From assembly GCF_000003605.2 (NCBI RefSeq), contig NW_003119936.1:2422-66421 (forward strand): a DNA stretch of 64,000 bases, in the 5' to 3' direction. A model generated the notes under the pieces. That model saw nothing but the letters and a program-made list of their open reading frames with translations. It ran no database searches and was not told the DNA's origin. The stretch comes from Saccoglossus kowalevskii. Taxonomy: Eukaryota > Hemichordata > Enteropneusta > Harrimaniidae. Shown one piece after another: positions 10,798 through 22,687 of the stretch (the first letter of the stretch is position 1; every line of letters starts with the position of its first letter). Position numbers and translations under genes: made by a program.

Positions 10798-10917
10798 NNN
10801 NNNNNNNNNNNNNNNNNNNNNNNNNNNNNNNNNNNNNNNNNNNNNNNNNNNNNNNNNNNNNNNNNNNNNNNNNNNNNNNNNNNNNNNNNNNNNNNNNNNN
10901 NNNNNNNNNNNNNNNNN
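10798..10917. other. Assembly gap (120 N)
   Basis: A run of 120 N. Immediately to its right is the second copy of the 62-bp repeat found at 2161-2222, so the gap may have been caused by repeat collapse. Confidence 1.
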
Positions 10918-10918
10918 A

Positions 10919-10980
10919 CATGTTACTATTCATTGGTCACGTGACCACATTCATTAAACAATACCTTGTGTCTAGATGAG
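10919..10980. repeat. 62-bp dispersed repeat, copy 2
   Basis: Matches 2161-2222 with few differences and abuts the assembly gap at its left end. Confidence 0.75.
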
Positions 10981-11195
10981 CATCATTTAAACTGCTTGCG
11001 AGGGTGGGAGGACGCTGTGTATCAGCCGGAAATTATTCATGGCATAGATCCTGGCATTAAGGTAAAATGATCAGTCTCGGGAAAAGTACATTAGCCGACA
11101 TTCGCTGATCACTAGTTACAGTAAACGAGCAACTGGATGGCATATAAAATGAGTCTGCTAAGTTCTACTATCAAATGTATCTGAATTGTTCTGGA

Positions 11196-11560
11196 TTTAA
11201 TTAGTAAATATTGTGATGACTTCATTTGCATATGATCTGCGAGTATTTATTTGAATAATTAAGCCTGTTGTATGTCTGCATATTTCATTATCAATAATTA
11301 CAATATAACAAATGAATTAGTTATTATTGTGATGACTTCATTTGCATATGATCTGCGAGTATTTATTTGAATAATTAAGCCTGTTGTATTTCTGCATATT
11401 TCAATATCAATAATTACAATAAAATTTTTACAAATGAATTAGTAATTATTATGATGACTTCATTTGCATATAACCTACTAGTGTATATTTTGAATGATAA
11501 ATAAGCCCGTTGTATATCTCCATATTTCTTTTCAATATCAACGATTACAATCTAATTTTT
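11196..11560. repeat. ~118-bp tandem repeat, 3 units, each with an octamer motif
   Basis: The units are anchored by t(g/a)tgatgacttcatttgcat at 11212, 11329 and 11450 (spacings 117 and 121 bp). Each contains ATTTGCAT, the reverse complement of the POU octamer ATGCAAAT, and a shared AATAA(T/A)AATTACAAT-type end. The third unit is more diverged. Confidence 0.85.
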
Positions 11561-13214
11561 TACAGCACAAAAATATATTCCGACCCAACTTAAGCCGACA
11601 TGATTACTAATTTCCTCCCCTATCTTCTTGTATGGCATATTCTGTTACGTAAATGTCGACTTTTTCAAACAAATACAACAGTAAAGTTTAATGTCGCTCT
11701 TCAAATTTCAACTGCACATTATTTTCTTCCAGTATGGTACAAATTACTGAATTGATATAAACCATAGTTTTCTTTTCTACTTCCCACAAAAAAAATCGCT
11801 TTTGTACATCCAGTGGCGGTGAAATGAAGAACAAATAAAATAATTACATTTTATATAAATAACAATGTACATTGAAAAATCATTTATAAACTTAATCACA
11901 GCATCTGTATGTCCATGTACTCAATTGTATAATCTCGTTCTCTCCACCACTGTGGTACAACGTAACTTGTTCCCAACAGTAAATATGCACACGTGCAAAA
12001 TAGTGGTTCAGCACATCGGTATGGCGTATAATACAGTTCCAGCTCATGGAATCATGATGTTTGTTGCGACATTTTCTTCGAGCAGACTGATTGGTATTCA
12101 GCACAAAGGACACACACACAAGCAACAGCCTATGAAATACAAGTACAATATAGAGTTAGGAAAAATCGACAAATGCATAAAGATGTTTGGCCCAATTATT
12201 ATTTGTCGACTTATTGAAAGTATTTGCAAAGTCGGAACACGTCCCTGTCTTTGTCCTGTCATCACATAATAGGGGCAGCGCGTATTTCCTAATCATAATA
12301 ACTTTTGGCAGTGACTAAAATTCGCGCATTGCAATTTCAATATTTACCTATACAGCGGCTGCAGAGTCAATAAATCGCACATTTCGCTGCTATACGACAC
12401 TGTTGAGCTCGACTTTGTAACGTGTATTTGTGTGTTTTGATAGTGAATCTAATATAATGCGTAATGTACGTGTTGAAAGGCAGGGTGGAAAGTTAATTAT
12501 GGTTTGGCGTTTTACATTGCCCTGAGCAGCACATAGGGTTCGAATGTAGTTATTCGAAAGGATTAATATACTGGGAATATAGGTTGAAAAAAAACATCTG
12601 GTAGATTAATAGTCATGATAATAAAACCCAGTAGAATTCTATCTGAACTCTTTCAACTTGTAGATTTGTGCAATGCATTCTGCTCTATGAGATCCCACCG
12701 TAGGTTCTATATACGGCGTAACATCACGTTTTCTGTTTTAGAGATTTATTCGGTATAACAATACAAATGCTCACCACAACAGCGATACACTTGTTTGACG
12801 ACTTCCTCTGTTAAATAAAACTATGTCTATCTCTGTTGAGGTTAAAACCTGTATAATGTGTGTGGGGGTGGGGGGGGGGGTTAATTAGTCATACCACCCA
12901 CAACTGACCTCTATTAAAAAATAAACATGTACGGTACTCCTAAATGGGAGAATGACATGTTGTCGAATAAAGCTGCTCTTTCCGTGTGCCGTGATTTTGC
13001 ACGCGCAATGCGAACAGTATTATTGTAGCAACGAGTAGGGAACTACGGTGGACTACCTGGAACGCGGGAGATAAGCTTAAACGGCTACTGTGAATAAATA
13101 ACTTCGATAAGCAACATTAATGAGCGGGCAATGATAAACTAATCAGTCACGTGATGGCACTTAAGGAATCAATGAATTCAGTTGATACAAATATGAAGAA
13201 CATTGCAAATGTGC
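11561..13214. other. Intergenic, no gene recognised
   Basis: Holds an 11-G run (12870-12880). The open frames, the longest being 11865-12269, show no recognisable domain, no splice context and no biased composition. Confidence 0.5.
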
Positions 13215-13512
13215 ATGTAATAGAAAAAAATTATAAATACGTTGAACTAGTATTCTTAATGAGCTCCGTCTTTGTGAATACGTCGAACAATTCTAAATTT
13301 GAATATTGTTAGTCACGTTCATGTAAATACGTAGTACAATGCAACATTTGTATATTATGAGTTCCGTCTATGTAAATACGTCAAAATATTCGACATTTGT
13401 ATATATTATGTATTTCAGTCTTTGCAATTCCGTCGAACAATGCAACTTTTGCATATTATTGTGTTCCGTGAATGCAAATACGAAGTAACACTACAACTTT
13501 CGCACGTACTGA
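13215..13512. repeat. Degenerate ~55-bp tandem repeat
   Basis: About five diverged units share (t)aaatacgt(c)gaacaat, then (a)cattt(g)tatattatgag, then ttccgtct(a)tg. The similarity is clear but units are heavily mutated, so exact boundaries are uncertain. Confidence 0.65.
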
Positions 13513-15760
13513 GATCACCCGGTTATGCGTTACTGCCAGTGACTATATTAAATGTATCTTGTAAATATAAATTAATGACGATACTTCTAAGGTCACAATT
13601 CTTGATAAATATCACGTAGTGAGGACAGACAACTAGAAGTGAGTTCACTGACCTCTGTTATTCAACACATGATATTGTAAATACCACTGATACTCACAGC
13701 TCTTTGAGTTATTACAACAAAAACAAGGATCACAATTCATAGTGTAGTCTGACCTGTACATCTGTTGCGTTGGTTGCGGGGTAGGTTGGTGGATTATAAC
13801 TCTAAAGCCATCGTCATTGACACGGGCATCCTGCAACGAATAAAGCTCAGCTGGGTGTATTTGTGGAATGTGTTTACATCAGTTGGAAAACGCATTAAAA
13901 TATATGATAGCGCTAAAGTAGCGACCGATTTGGGTTGGGATCACACGCGAGGCCTTCTAACTAAACTGTACACATGAAGGCATGATGTTTTTCCTGTACG
14001 CAATTCCAAACAGTGGATGTCTACGGCTCTGTGTCATGTTTGTCACAGTGAATGCATGATTCGCCGTGTAAACACGTAATTGTTTCTCGAAGGCATTCAC
14101 AGGGTGGCATTTCGCTTACCTGGATTGATCGTTGTTGATATACAGCCCGATACTCGCCGTGCACACGATCATCGTCGACGAGTCTCTGACGCGATTCTCG
14201 CTCAGACGAAATTTGCTGCAGTTCCATTCTCTTGCAGCATTGTTAATAGTCGTGAACGCTAAAGTTCAAGTGTTGTTCAACAGGAAATGTCTAAGACTAA
14301 AACCTCGGCATACTATATTAAAGGGCAACGTCCACTGAAGCAGGATACCGAGGACGCGACAAGGGTAGTTGTTCAGCGGTCGGCTTGTTTATCGTGGTTT
14401 CGTTGACCGTGTCACGACCCTTGTGAGTATAGCACGCACACCTAGCATTGTGCTAAGGAATGCAGTTTACTTTGCGACACAACGACAACGCGCGGAAACA
14501 CGAGTAATGCAGTGAAACATACAACGTCTAAGACCGAGTAATGCACACTCAAGTTATAGAATATTATCTGATATTATGTACAGAAAGTTTCCGTTCCCAT
14601 TGTGGATACACCTTTTTTAAATTACGCACTCTAGTGCCGGGCGCTTCTGTGATGTAATTGGGTGACTAGAAACCCGTTCAAAGTGTCGATATCGTTTTAA
14701 TCTTTAGTCGTTCATTAATGACGATTATGTTTTGGGAAGATTGTACAATATTCTAGATGACTTTCCAACCGAGCACAATTTAAACGACAATGTCTTCACT
14801 CGCATGCGCCATGATAATGTCACAGAAGCGCTTCGTCACTCGGAAGCGCGATTTAGTGGAATGGTCTATTAGGTCCATACAAGTTCTTCACTCAATACTA
14901 CCAAACAGAGCCCAACAGTTTAAAGTGTCTACACTAGGCCAGGGCGCTAGACCTAAGGTTGGACCCGGAAGTAGAATGTTACTAACACTCATCCACATTA
15001 AGGTAGCCGGCGTCTCCAAACATGTGTTGGTTTTAATGGAAAGCACGTTTTATTGTGTAGAAAAAAAATGTATTTTTGAAGTCGGTTTGACAACAATTAA
15101 TACACAGACACAACTAGTACAATAGGAAATAGCAACTACGTTCAATACGTAGAGAAAACTAATAACCATAAGATTATACGCAGATTATATAGGGTAAAAC
15201 ACAGTCTATTCCTGGTCCCGTGGATTCCTTGGCCCCGTGTTAGAGGAACTGTGGTTAAAATGACCGTTCGGCTAGTGGCGGGAAAACTTAATCTCGAATG
15301 TAATTGTAATTGTTCTATTAATATTATTACTGATTGGTCAAAAATAATGACCCCTGATTCGTTAATTTAGATGGCCTGCCATATCCCAAATTGACTTCAA
15401 GCTCAGTGTGTTAGAAACACGATATTAGTTTCCGATAGTTTTATGCGGCATATAAGTTCCACTTTAGTCCCCTGCAATGCGTAACCAGGGCAACCTGCAA
15501 AATCCAACATTCTTATCAAACCGAAATCGGTCAGTTGACGTGCATGCATGCATGTATTTACATGTACGTAATTTGTTGAAGCTGTCTGGGACTAAGTGCG
15601 GCGTTGCATCTCCGCGGGACAAGCAGTCTAGTCAGTCATATTCAGTTGTTCCGGGACACAATATTCAATATTATCTTTTTATCAGTGTTTGTCCTAATCT
15701 CCACGGCGCAGTCAGTATTAGAAAGAGTGTACCATGGCATTTTGCCTTTATCATGTCAAC
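13513..15760. other. Intergenic, no gene recognised
   Basis: Several open frames of 60-110 codons overlap each other in different frames and show no known domain. A single TTAAAGGGCAACGTCC end-like motif at 14319 has no partner within reach. Confidence 0.5.
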
Positions 15761-16592
15761 GCTTGCAGATTATGACTGATAAAGCAAACTCGTGGAGGCG
15801 GTGGTAATTATTTCTTATAATGAACACTATTGTTGCTGATTTAATGACGTAAAACACCTAGTCAAGCAGATACAAAATACTGTATCGTGGAAACTGATCT
15901 TTCAATTAAAGCGGGAGGGTCGTCACCTGCGCACGCGCGAGAATTGAGTCCAAAGCGACGATAACAACACACGCTAAAAACGCAAAGGCTCACGGGCAGA
16001 CGCTTGTTTGGTAACAATGACACGCTATGGCACATGCGCAAATGACGACCTCCCCCCCCCCGCTTTAAAGGGAACATCAATTCAAACAACATAATGACCT
16101 CTAAAGAAAAAGCTCCACAAATGTAGGAGAATGCAATTTACAGTTTTTGATGTCACTTTTCATTCTCTAGATATTCAACTTTTCGTCAGTATTATGGAGT
16201 CAGCCATCTTGATTTTCAAGCAAAGGATTATGGGTAAAGTTGTCAGAAATTGAGAAAATGATTTCATCTATAACTTCAAAAGTTAAACTTCAAATTGGCT
16301 GAACGTTTAGAAATTGGTAGCATACATGTACTGCTGCCACCAATGTTTATAAAATAGTTGTCATGGAAACAGAACTGAAAATATTTATTTTTATGTTTTT
16401 CTACCAAATGCTCAAATTTCCTTATATTGTATACAATTTACCAATGTGAGTAGGTTATATAGGTGATATATTACATGTTGATCACAATAAGGGGACAAAA
16501 AAATATCATTCTATATTTCTCGACTAAAATATCGATTTTATTTGTTTTAACGTTTTTAGCAATATCTTCACTTTATGTGTATTTGTAATATT
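15761..16592. repeat. Copy 2 of the ~820-bp dispersed repeat
   Basis: Same orientation and order as 820-1635. It has 40 extra bases (15865-15904) between acctagtcaa and the MITE; copy 1 lacks them at a TCAA microhomology. It also lacks the poly-C insertion seen in copy 1. Confidence 0.88.
15910..16064 (+). mobile_element. TTAA-flanked MITE, family A, copy 2
   Basis: A 155-bp element between TTAA at 15906-15909 and 16065-16068. Its ends are better matched than in copy 1: AGCGGGAGGGTCGTCACCTG on the left and, on the other strand, AGCGG followed by a G run and AGGTCGTCATTTGCGCATG. The right end contains a 10-C run. Confidence 0.78.
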
Positions 16593-16782
16593 CTAATTTC
16601 CATTACTATAATTATATACATGAGTAATATGCACAACGAAAATTTGAACTAATTCGCATCAGTATTTCTCATGTTATAGATGAAATAATTTACTATAAAT
16701 GACGACCTTAGTAATTGCTGAGTCATGGTCGAATGACTGTTGTCGAAAGCGTACATCCTCCCTATGAATTGCAAAAAATAAT

Positions 16783-16905
16783 GAGGTCAACAACTCTCAG
16801 ACTGAAACGCAGAGGATGGTATCGATGAGGTCAACAACTCTCAGACTGAAACGCAGAGGATGGTATCGATGAGGTCAACAACTCTAAAACGCAACGGATG
16901 ATAAA
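16783..16905. repeat. 44-bp tandem repeat, ~2.8 units
   Basis: Units gaggtcaacaactctcagac...ggtatcgat start at 16783, 16827 and 16871. The first two are identical and the third carries an internal deletion and substitutions. Confidence 0.92.
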
Positions 16906-17704
16906 AGGCCGTGCAGTGTCGACATCGATCAACTACATTATTTGTTATGGGGAGATTTACTACATACTAAATGATGAACGACTACGCAAAAAATCCAAAG
17001 TAGGTTTCTATCGTCTACGCTATTTTGATGCTACTGTAACGCATGGTGTAGTCCATTGAATTGTTCATCTAAAGCTGTTCCAGAAAGATCTTTGAGGACG
17101 GGGAACAATTTCATGGGAAGGTTTTACAATTTTTCCGAGGACAGTGGAAATTGAGAGCAGAGTAGAGGGAGTTTTTTTCATTTGTTTTGTACTATATTTG
17201 TTCGAATATTTTGGAATTATTATTATTATGAAATTCTTATTGCGTCTAATATCTATTCTCGGATACATCTGAACTTTGTGGGCTTTCGCGTTTAATAACA
17301 GTTTAAATGAGCTGCAAGCAAATGAAAATCAATAAATTCAAATAAAATAAAGTATGTAACAAATAAATAATTAAATACATATTTAAAAAAATGACAAAAA
17401 ATGAAATGCGTAAACTAGGATATTTTTTTAATGGAATGCATCATGAATGTACGACAATTAGGATAGAGACCTGTTTAATAAACCAATGATATCTTCTTAT
17501 TTAAGTAGATTTTTTAAACAAATTTTAACAAAATGTTTTGTCAATTCTACACACATGAACTAAACAATTGCAGATTAATAGATATTAAAAGGTTGGCAGA
17601 CAGAATAAGGAATTGTCTTACAGCCACACATGAGTCAGAGCACAACAATAAAGTAAAATAACTTCATTGGGAATCGTTATTCGTATTATTGTGTTTCCAA
17701 TTTC
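16906..17704. other. Spacer 3' of the ArsJ-like gene
   Basis: AT-rich sequence with no recognisable gene or repeat. Confidence 0.5.
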
Positions 17705-17710
17705 TTTATT
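17705..17710 (-). terminator. AATAAA polyadenylation signal, ArsJ-like gene
   Basis: TTTATT on the plus strand reads AATAAA in the sense of the ArsJ-like gene, about 210 nt past its TAA stop. Confidence 0.4.
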
Positions 17711-17921
17711 CATATTCATCTACAAGTTCAATTATAAAATATGGAAACACATACATGAATAATGGAATAATCTCAGTGATATTGCCGAACAACATGCGTG
17801 TCAACCCTCAATGAGAAAAATATATGAGCCCAAGGGACGCTTCGCATCGGTCGATACTCCAGCTGTACTGTCTTCATTCATACTGTGAGTTATTCTTGTA
17901 ATAACCTCATAGTATGCTACC

Positions 17922-19440
17922 TTAGGCAGTGTGTGTCACCGCTGACGACTGAGTTGGTTCATTGTCATCTTTATTGTCAATTACCTCATAGCGACCCTCT
18001 CCTGTACCACTCCTAGAATTTAAACAGTTTAAACATGGCCCACATTGCAATCCACCTGAATTGTCATTCAGGAAGAGGGCTACACACGCAGCTACGACAG
18101 CAAATCCTACGGAAACCCAGAAACAGGACGCGAATCCCTGAGCGGTGGAAGTAGCAGCGCCAACATAGTCGTAGAGGACACCTGAAAGAAGCGTACCAGT
18201 GAGTCTTCCCATGGCGTTAGCCATATAGTAAAAACCAACATTCATTGCTACTTTGTCCCCTTCCGAATATTTAACAATCAAGTAACTATGGACCGCCGAG
18301 TTGACAGCAAACACAACAGCAAACATGATAAGGCCAACGGTTATGGCAGCAGTCATGATTTCAACAACATGTTCTTGAATGGCGTGGGAGAACTGCAGGA
18401 AACAGCCAAGGAACACTGGACACACTATCAAAATAAACCCCCACAGAGCACAGACCCATTTATTGGCTGGAGATTGCCGCAACGGCTTCAGAAGTAGCTG
18501 CGGACTCCAGCTTTGAACCTGCCCGTATATAATTATCCAGCCTGCAAGGTACGCTCCAACTGCAGCCCGCTCCCATCCAATCCCGTCGTCGCTCCGAAGA
18601 AAAAACGGAAGAGGCACCTCAAACCAAAGATCGCGAGATCCAAATAAGAAAAAACGTGCGAGAGATAAGATATTGACATTGAAGTTTTTCTTGAATATTG
18701 TACTCAACTTGATATTCTCCCGTCTTGTACGGCCTAAGTCTTTGGAGAGTCCACATATAGCCCATGGAAGTGCACATACAATCAGTACACACATAACCCC
18801 CAATGATAAATAGTAATTAATCATTAACAAAGCCGATCCTAGAAAATATCCAACGCCTTTTAGGGTGTTCTTCCACCCAGTCAGCAAAGAAACTATTTTG
18901 AACAGGCGTGTCTGTTTATCTTCTGGAGTGACGAGTTTTGTAACAGTCTTCCCCCCGAGTTTGACGAGATCTTTGGATATTCCGCAGAACATCTGTGCCA
19001 CTGTGACGTAAACTATGCCAATTGACTTGGTCCAGTTCTCCTGCCAGCCAAACAACATGCCAATACCAACGAACTGGAGACACAATCCTGTAATGAGAGT
19101 TGACTTTATCCCCCAACGTGCACCAGCAACACCTGCGACCAGGTTTGTGAAGACGCCAGCCAGTTCATAGAGGGAGAACATGATGGCCGTCTCCAAGGCT
19201 GTGAAGTTCAAGCTGAAGGCATGAAGAAGTACAATCATTCGCACAGCTCCATCGGTGATGGTATAAAGCAGATGAGGAGCTGATGATCACAAATGGCTTC
19301 AGTGCACCATAAACTCGAGTTATTTTCTCTTTTGTAGTCTCGGTGACATTATCGCTTAGAAGGGGTACTTTTTCATCTGACTGATCGTTGTCAATCTCGT
19401 CACCTGGAATATCTTCACGTGAAAGCTTATTCGATCTCAT
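17922..19440 (-). CDS. arsJ-like: ArsJ-like major-facilitator transporter with one apparent frameshift
   Basis: From residue ~60 onward the protein follows bacterial ArsJ nearly end to end: TITDGAVRMIVLL, LYELAGVFTNLVAGVAGARWG, GISKDLVKLGGKT, LTGWKNTLKGVGYFLG, ARFFLFGSRDLWFEVPLPFFL, FAVNSAVHSYL, and GDKVAMNVGFYYMANAMGRL. Bacterial ArsJ exports 1-arseno-3-phosphoglycerate made by a partner GAPDH and so confers arsenate resistance. Total length is ~504 aa against ~400 in bacteria. The extra parts are a ~47-residue acidic N-tail with EKVPLL (an acidic dileucine sorting motif, residues 23-28) and a ~50-residue C-tail with CGPCLNC and YEVI. The coding exon has no intron. The N-tail frame and the transporter frame meet around 19262-19280 with a one-base offset: sequencing error, null allele or early pseudogene. 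No GAPDH gene is nearby. Function in this animal is inferred from family only. Confidence 0.85.
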
Positions 19441-19460
19441 ATTGCCTGATGTGTACGTTT

Positions 19461-19477
19461 CTGGAAAAAAGTAAAAG
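19461..19477 (-). promoter_or_regulatory. Splice acceptor before the ArsJ-like coding exon
   Basis: In the gene's sense the sequence reads CTTTTACTTTTTTCCAG and then 20 nt of leader before ATG. This is a strong pyrimidine tract plus CAG, so the gene very likely has at least one upstream non-coding exon. A possible donor (CCTCG|GTATGT) lies at 21791/21790 on the minus strand, unproven. Confidence 0.6.
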
Positions 19478-19909
19478 CAACATTAATGTTGTTTTAACTG
19501 CGTCTGATACAGTGAATGACTACGTTTTGGAAATCGGTGTACACTTCTATTTATTAAATATTGAAATTGATATTAAACGCAAACGTCAAGGTCATAACAT
19601 AATACACCTCTAATGACAACGCGCCTCTGTGATGTTAAGGTAACATACATGGATAAAAAAAATGTTGTTCAAATGTTTTAATGGTTGCTTAGTAGTTAGT
19701 TATGAACTAATGATGTTTCAATGACGTTTACACACGATTTGCATGTGAATTATTAATACCTTATTTATCTAACATCAAATTTTCTTTGTTCGCGGAAAAA
19801 TGACCAATTGCCTCATTGTGATGGCCGATTGAAGTTTCATGTCTGACATTTGTGTTCGGTAACCATAGTGAAAACATATTTGTTTGGTGCTCATGCTGGC
19901 TGGAATAAT

Positions 19910-20558
19910 ATAATCGTATTTGATTGGTGTGTCACGAAATATAACCTCCTATTTCATTGGCGATTGGTACTTATATCTGTCACGATTGGATTTGATTGGT
20001 AGTTGTGATGGGAGTTACGAATCATAACATTAGATTTGATTGGTGGTTATAAGGTTTGTACGAATTATAACATTGGACCGATTGTGAGTTATGATGGGAG
20101 TTACACATTATAACATTGGGTTCCATTGGTAGTTATGACTGTTACGACATATAAGATTGGATTTTATTTGTAGTTATGTTTGGAGGTACGAATTACAACA
20201 TTGTATATGATTATATGGCTGTCACGAGTTATAACAGTGGATTTGATTGGTAGTTATGATGGGAGTTACAAATTATAACATTGAATTTGATTGGTACGTA
20301 TATGGTTGTCACGAGTTATAACAGTGGATTTGATTGGTAGTTATGATGGGGGTTACAAATTATAACATTGAATTTGATTGGTACTTATATGGTTGTCACG
20401 AGTTATAACATTGGATTTAATTGGTAGTTATGATGGGAGTTACAAATTATAACATTGAATTTGATTGGTACTTATATGGTTGTCACGAGTTATAACAGTG
20501 GATTTGATTGGTGGTTATGATGGGAGTTACAATTTATAACATTTGATTTGATTGGTAC
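19910..20558. repeat. 43/44-bp minisatellite with 87-bp higher-order unit, CCAAT-rich
   Basis: The right part (20221-20558) repeats with an exact 87-bp period: GTCACGAGTTATAACA at 20221, 20308, 20395 and 20482. Each 87-mer is itself a dimer of related 43- and 44-bp halves. The left part (19910-20220) consists of more diverged monomers. Nearly every monomer contains ATTGG, the reverse complement of CCAAT, about fourteen in all. The array lies 0.45-1.1 kb upstream of the ArsJ-like coding exon. Confidence 0.9.
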
Positions 20559-22684
20559 CGTTGGCTTTTGGTAATTATAACAGGGCCATTCATTCGGGTT
20601 CTTTCCTTCCATCCGAGCATTTTCTTGGAAGCATTATCAGATCTTTTACCCGAAGACATATTGGTATACATTAATGATCTGAGAAAAAATGACTTCTTAT
20701 ATTCTGACACTATAAGTTGTCCTGAGAAATTTATCACAGTCGACCGAGGCGATTTTGATCAAACTTGGTATGTTTATAATGTGTATGGCCGAATGGATGC
20801 CATTTTGTTTTATTATTTCATGTCTTCGTTTGTTTCAGTCACTTTTGATTCTACAATACAATACAATGTATTGAGACATAAACATGCACTGCACCTTGTT
20901 TTGGAATCGATTCGTTCAACAACATAAAACAGTTCTACAACTGTTTTTCTGAGATAGCTGACATGAATTCGTTCAAAGTAAATATAATGACTCTACATAC
21001 TGGATTTCGGTTGCATATCATTATTTTTCTCTTTTTTGCGATTCAACCAAATATGCTTCACGCAACGACTGGACATAGCACTATATGGACAAAATATCAC
21101 CACACTCATGGGTCGCTGTTAGTTAAGTACAATACAGGAACTGCACATTGTTCATGAATGTTTACAAGTAGGCTGAATACCTGCTGCCACCGTAAGAGGG
21201 CGTAATCAAGTAGTATCAGCTGATAATTCCGAGCTTTGTTATCTCTTATCTTGTTACAACTACTGTAATATGCACGACAAACTATCGCATTGTAAAAAAC
21301 AGTTTACCATATCTTATTTTAACTGTTTGCTTATTATTCTTATTAATATTGTAAGTTTTCATCTTTCGTAATACTTGACGATTGTAATTTCTTTGAAGTT
21401 TATGCGACTCTGAGGGGGAGTTTCGGTACATTTGATTTCTACCTTTATGCACATTTTGGCAACTGATGTAGAAAAAACATCGACGACACCTCGTTATAGT
21501 CAGCCTTTGATTTATAGTGACGTTAGTGGGTTTGTTTGGGCGTTAGGTAGTTAAACGGTGCCATGTTGTGCTCATATCGCCATGCGTACGAACATCACCG
21601 AGTAACGGGGATTATGAACATCTCGAGATACAACTCAAACCCCCGGCCACAGTCCTGGACACAGGTTTACCCAAAATGCAGAGATAACTCACCGATTTAA
21701 ACGCGGTCTATCACAGCGACCCAGAAACGATGTTCTCAAGCTCTGCTGAATAATACAAAGGTCACCTTGCACAAAGTAGGTGTTACATACCGAGGTCGGA
21801 TGTCACGTGATTGCAAAGAAACCCAATACACGCGACCTTAATGCCCGGTCTGAAAGTCCGTCTTTTGTGATGTTGATTCACCCCCACAAGGACGTTCATT
21901 CAGCTGTGTGAGCGCATTGTATTGTGGGGTTGTTTTGAGAATGATGATCCTTGATTTTACAAGGATGCCACGCATTGTGGGTTTATTCTGAAAATGATCT
22001 TTTTTCCACGAAGTAAAAAACAATTACTTAATTAATATAAACAGTATGCCCAGCAGGATTTACACTAGAGGGTGCTATTTTGGCCAAATAAAACGACGCT
22101 CCTAAACCGGCGAAGTTAATGGTCGTCGTCGTTACATAGAAGGGTGATTTGTTGAAGTAGTATGCATTAGTCAATGTCTGTTCTGGCTGGAGTGCCATCT
22201 ACGCGTGTACACCAAAGCAATTCTTCGAAATGCATACTAATTTGGCAATTGCAATTGGCAGTTGACATTTTATACACTATGAAAGGCCTTCAATGGACAG
22301 AAATCAGAAGTCGTTAGTTCAGAAGTCAAATCTTAGAGGTTCAGAAATGTAAAATAAAAGAAAAGAAAACAAAATATTCTGATTAAATACTTTGTATTTT
22401 GTTTCATTGTCACTAAGCTGTCATTAGTGCTGAGATCATGTTTCACTAATGGTCTGTGATTTAATGTGCACAGCAATCTGGGTCAATTTTGCTTCACTCA
22501 TGATGACCCACACTGTTTTCAGTGACAATTTTACTCAGTGTTGATGCGGTCGATCTATGGCTGTGACAACCAATAAGTTTATTAGTTGTCTGAGACTGTA
22601 TTAAGGATGGTTGAATGTAAATAGTGAATATTCAACTACCCGTGCAAATGCCCCGTGATGTTCTCACTTCCTCAGTAGTAATCA
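20559..22684. other. Intergenic, no gene recognised
   Basis: A 119-codon open frame (20568-20927, +) has no recognisable domain. A local imperfect duplication (gcattgt...tgtgggtttg/ttctgaaaatgat) sits at 21905-22005. Nothing else was identified. Confidence 0.5.
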
Positions 22685-22687
22685 TTA

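Noticed and set aside
14319-14334. Left end of another TTAA transposon (TTAAAGGGCAACGTCC)
   Set aside because: No inverted partner was found nearby, so the element cannot be supported.
17922-22000. Partner GAPDH gene next to the ArsJ-like gene, as in bacterial ars operons
   Set aside because: No GAPDH motif (for example the catalytic SCTTN segment) was seen in any flanking sequence.
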